A stretch of 39,114 nucleotides of DNA from an uncultured Gemmatimonadota bacterium (GTDB lineage: Bacteria > Gemmatimonadota > Gemmatimonadetes > Longimicrobiales > Longimicrobiaceae): positions 1-39,114 of the forward strand of contig CADCTW010000183.1 of assembly GCA_902805735.1 (NCBI GenBank), in the 5' to 3' direction. The first letter of the stretch is position 1, and each line of letters opens with the position of its first letter. Positions 37,374-39,114 of the stretch are shown here, one piece after another. Below the pieces are notes generated by a model, which saw nothing but the letters and a program-made list of their open reading frames with translations, ran no database searches and was not told the origin of the DNA. The translations under genes and the position numbers were made by a program.

Positions 37374-38276
37374 ATGGAACTCCGGATCGAGCACCTCGCG
37401 AAGACGTACCCCAACGGGGTGCGGGCGCTGAACGACGTCACGCTGACCATCCCGCGCGGCATGTTCGGTCTCCTCGGCGCCAACGGCGCCGGCAAGTCCA
37501 GCCTCATGCGCACGCTCGCCACGCTGCAGCAGCCGGACACCGGCCGCGTCACCCTGGGCGGCATCGACGTGCTCGGCGAGCCGGACCGGGTGCGGCAGAC
37601 GCTGGGCTACCTGCCGCAGGAGTTCGGCGTGCACCCCCGCGCGAGCGCCGAGGAGCTGCTCACCCACTTCGCCATCCTCAAGGGGATCACGGGCCGCCGG
37701 GAGCGCCGGGAGGCGGTCGAGCGGCTGCTGCGCCAGGTGAACCTGTGGGACGTGCGCAGGCAGCGCCTGGGCGGCTACTCGGGCGGGATGCGCCAGCGCT
37801 TCGGTGTGGCCGTCGCGCTGCTCGGCGACCCCACGCTGCTCATCGTGGACGAGCCGACCGCCGGGCTGGATCCGGCGGAGCGGGTGCGCTTCCTCAACCT
37901 GCTTTCCGAGCTGGGGGAGCGCGCCGTCGTCATCCTCTCCACGCACATCGTGGAGGACGTAAGCGAGCTGTGCACGCACATGGCCATCATAGACCGGGGT
38001 CGGATCCTGCTGGAGGCCGAGCCGCTGCGCGGGGTCGAAGACCTGCGGGGCCGCATCTGGCGCCGCATCGTGGACCGCGACGCGCTTCCCGGCGTGGAGC
38101 GGTCGCACGCCGTCGTCTCCAAGAAGCTGCTCGCGGGGCGCACCCTGGTGCGGGTGTACGCGACCACCTCCCCGGGCGCGGGGTTCGAGCCCGCCGAGCC
38201 GGAGCTCGAGGACGTCTACTTCTGCACGCTGGCCGGGCACGATGCCGGGGCGCCCGCGCTGGTGGAGGTCGCATGA
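37374..38276 (+). CDS. ABC transporter ATPase, second unit of the GntR regulon
   Basis: ABC ATPase of 300 aa. Walker A GANGAGKSS (35-43), Q-loop LGYLPQEFGVHP, signature GGYSGGMRQRFGVAVALLGD, Walker B LLIVDEPTAGLDPAE, switch His in VILSTHIVEDVSELC. A C-terminal extension of about 90 residues ends in ELEDVYFCTLAG. The ATG at 37374 is chosen; GTG at 37365 is also possible. It is separated from the first unit by its own operator copy and overlaps the following permease gene by ATGA. Probably a multidrug or envelope-stress type exporter component; substrate unknown. Confidence 0.93.
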   Translation: MELRIEHLAKTYPNGVRALNDVTLTIPRGMFGLLGANGAGKSSLMRTLATLQQPDTGRVTLGGIDVLGEPDRVRQTLGYLPQEFGVHPRASAEELLTHFAILKGITGRRERREAVERLLRQVNLWDVRRQRLGGYSGGMRQRFGVAVALLGDPTLLIVDEPTAGLDPAERVRFLNLLSELGERAVVILSTHIVEDVSELCTHMAIIDRGRILLEAEPLRGVEDLRGRIWRRIVDRDALPGVERSHAVVSKKLLAGRTLVRVYATTSPGAGFEPAEPELEDVYFCTLAGHDAGAPALVEVA

Positions 38277-39114
38277 AGCTGCGCGAGATCATCCGCTACG
38301 AGCTGTGGTACCAGGCGCGCCGCCCCGCCCCCTGGCTCTTCCTGGGCACCCTGGCGGGGCTCGCCTACCTGCTGGCGCGCCTGGTGATCGCCGACGCGGC
38401 GGGCGGCGACGTGCCGGTGAACGCGCCGTACATGCTCGCGTCGATGATGCACGTGGCGGGGATCGCCGCGCTGCTGCCGGCCGGGGCGGTCGCGGGGGAG
38501 GCGGCGGGGCGCGACGTGATGACGCGCATGACCCCCCTGGCCTACACCGCGCCCGTGGACAAGGCGGCATACCTGGGCGGCCGCCTCGCCGCGGCGCTGC
38601 TCCTGGGCGCGGGGCTGTCGCTGGCGGCGCCGGCCGGCACCCTGCTGGCCGTCGTCACCTCGGATGCCGCGGCCGACGTGCTGGGCCCCCTGCGCCCCGC
38701 GTACTACGCGTCCGCCTGGCTCGGCATGGGGCTCCCCAACGCGGTCGTCGCGACGTGCCTGGCGTTCGCCCTGGCCACCTTTGCGCGTCGCCCCATGGCC
38801 GGCTGGGCGGCGGGCGCGCTGCTCTTCATCGCCTCCCTGCTGTGCCTCACCTTCCTGGCGGGGTGGCTCGGCCAGTGGACGCTCGCCTCGCTGGCCGATC
38901 CGCTGGGCCACACCACGCTTCAGGAGATGGGCCAGGCGTGGACCCCCAACGCGAAGCGCACCCGCGCCCCCTGGCTCACGGCGAGCTACCTGCGCAACCG
39001 CGCGCTCTGGCTCGGCGTCGGCGCGGGGGTGCTCGCGCTGACGCACCGCCGCTTCCGGCTGGCGCACCACCTGCCCGCGCCGGGGCGCGCGCGCGTCACG
39101 GCGCGCCCGGCGGC
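38273..39114 (+). CDS. ABC transporter permease, second unit (incomplete at window end)
   Basis: Starts at the ATG 38273 overlapping the ATPase stop. About 280 codons are visible, and the frame is open at the window edge. MKLREIIRYELWYQARRPAP is a typical ABC-2 permease N terminus, followed by WLFLGTLAGLAYLLARLVI. At least five more hydrophobic segments follow, such as MLASMMHVAGIAALLPAGAV and GRLAAALLLGAGLSLAAPAG. A segment AGRDVMTRMTPLAYTAPVDK, a cytoplasmic coupling loop, resembles large permeases that carry a C-terminal M1-peptidase-like part in some phyla. Whether that applies here lies beyond the window. Confidence 0.88.
   Translation, partial: MKLREIIRYELWYQARRPAPWLFLGTLAGLAYLLARLVIADAAGGDVPVNAPYMLASMMHVAGIAALLPAGAVAGEAAGRDVMTRMTPLAYTAPVDKAAYLGGRLAAALLLGAGLSLAAPAGTLLAVVTSDAAADVLGPLRPAYYASAWLGMGLPNAVVATCLAFALATFARRPMAGWAAGALLFIASLLCLTFLAGWLGQWTLASLADPLGHTTLQEMGQAWTPNAKRTRAPWLTASYLRNRALWLGVGAGVLALTHRRFRLAHHLPAPGRARVTARPA

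Overview
The window is a very GC-rich bacterial chromosomal segment with short intergenic gaps. I see no rRNA, tRNA, phage, transposase or CRISPR array. The gene content is a CarboxypepD-type TonB receptor, GH15 trehalase-like enzyme, TAT-exported metallo-hydrolase, many receiver and kinase genes, and several families of palindromic intergenic repeats. This fits a free-living diderm such as a Gemmatimonadota (Longimicrobium-like) bacterium; that placement is inference from style, not from a marker gene.

Layout. 1-4.2 kb: a lower-GC edge with a small unknown gene, a GH15 enzyme (minus), a DHH phosphoesterase, and four copies of a hairpin repeat (repeat A). 4.2-7.6 kb: a large CHASE3-GAF-PAS hybrid-type sensor kinase and a small unknown gene. 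7.7-9.7 kb: a redox/electrophile-type cluster, wrbA - marR - yceI, in which all three genes carry the same MarR-like operator. 9.8-12.1 kb: an Xre/MbcA-RES toxin-antitoxin module whose toxin is frameshifted, then an MhqO-like ring-cleaving dioxygenase. 12.2-18.5 kb: exported serine hydrolase, NhaA antiporter, TonB-dependent receptor, tandem universal stress protein. 19.1-25.4 kb: an iodotyrosine-deiodinase-like flavoprotein, an SDR/SRPBCC-type fusion, two small basic proteins, a metallo-beta-lactamase-fold enzyme, an ECF-type sigma factor, a lipoprotein and a frameshifted small gene. 25.4-28.6 kb: a NarL-type two-component pair and two stand-alone receivers. 28.8-33.3 kb: a flavodoxin-fold protein, an OpuC-like osmoprotectant importer (ATPase plus a substrate-binding/permease fusion) and a TAT-exported metallo-hydrolase. 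33.7-39.1 kb: a small membrane protein, a 1-kb repeat-rich gap, and a YtrA-type GntR regulator heading two ABC exporter units.

The clearest signals beyond ordinary genes are regulatory and repetitive. (1) The GntR operon has two copies of one promoter/operator, at 34948-34996 and 37303-37351, with the same -35, 17-bp spacer, -10 and 22 of 26 identical operator bases. (2) Three MarR-type boxes share an AGT-N-CTGAAA core. (3) Ten full or partial copies of an imperfect palindrome built from cacagag units sit mostly within 25 bases of stop codons, six of them between convergent genes; in two unrelated genes (nhaA and the importer fusion) the copy is translated and supplies the same ten C-terminal residues and the same stop codon. 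(4) A double-hairpin repeat occurs twice with compensatory stem changes. (5) The nitroreductase-family protein has the E-x3-Y-x20-K lid spacing of iodotyrosine deiodinases.
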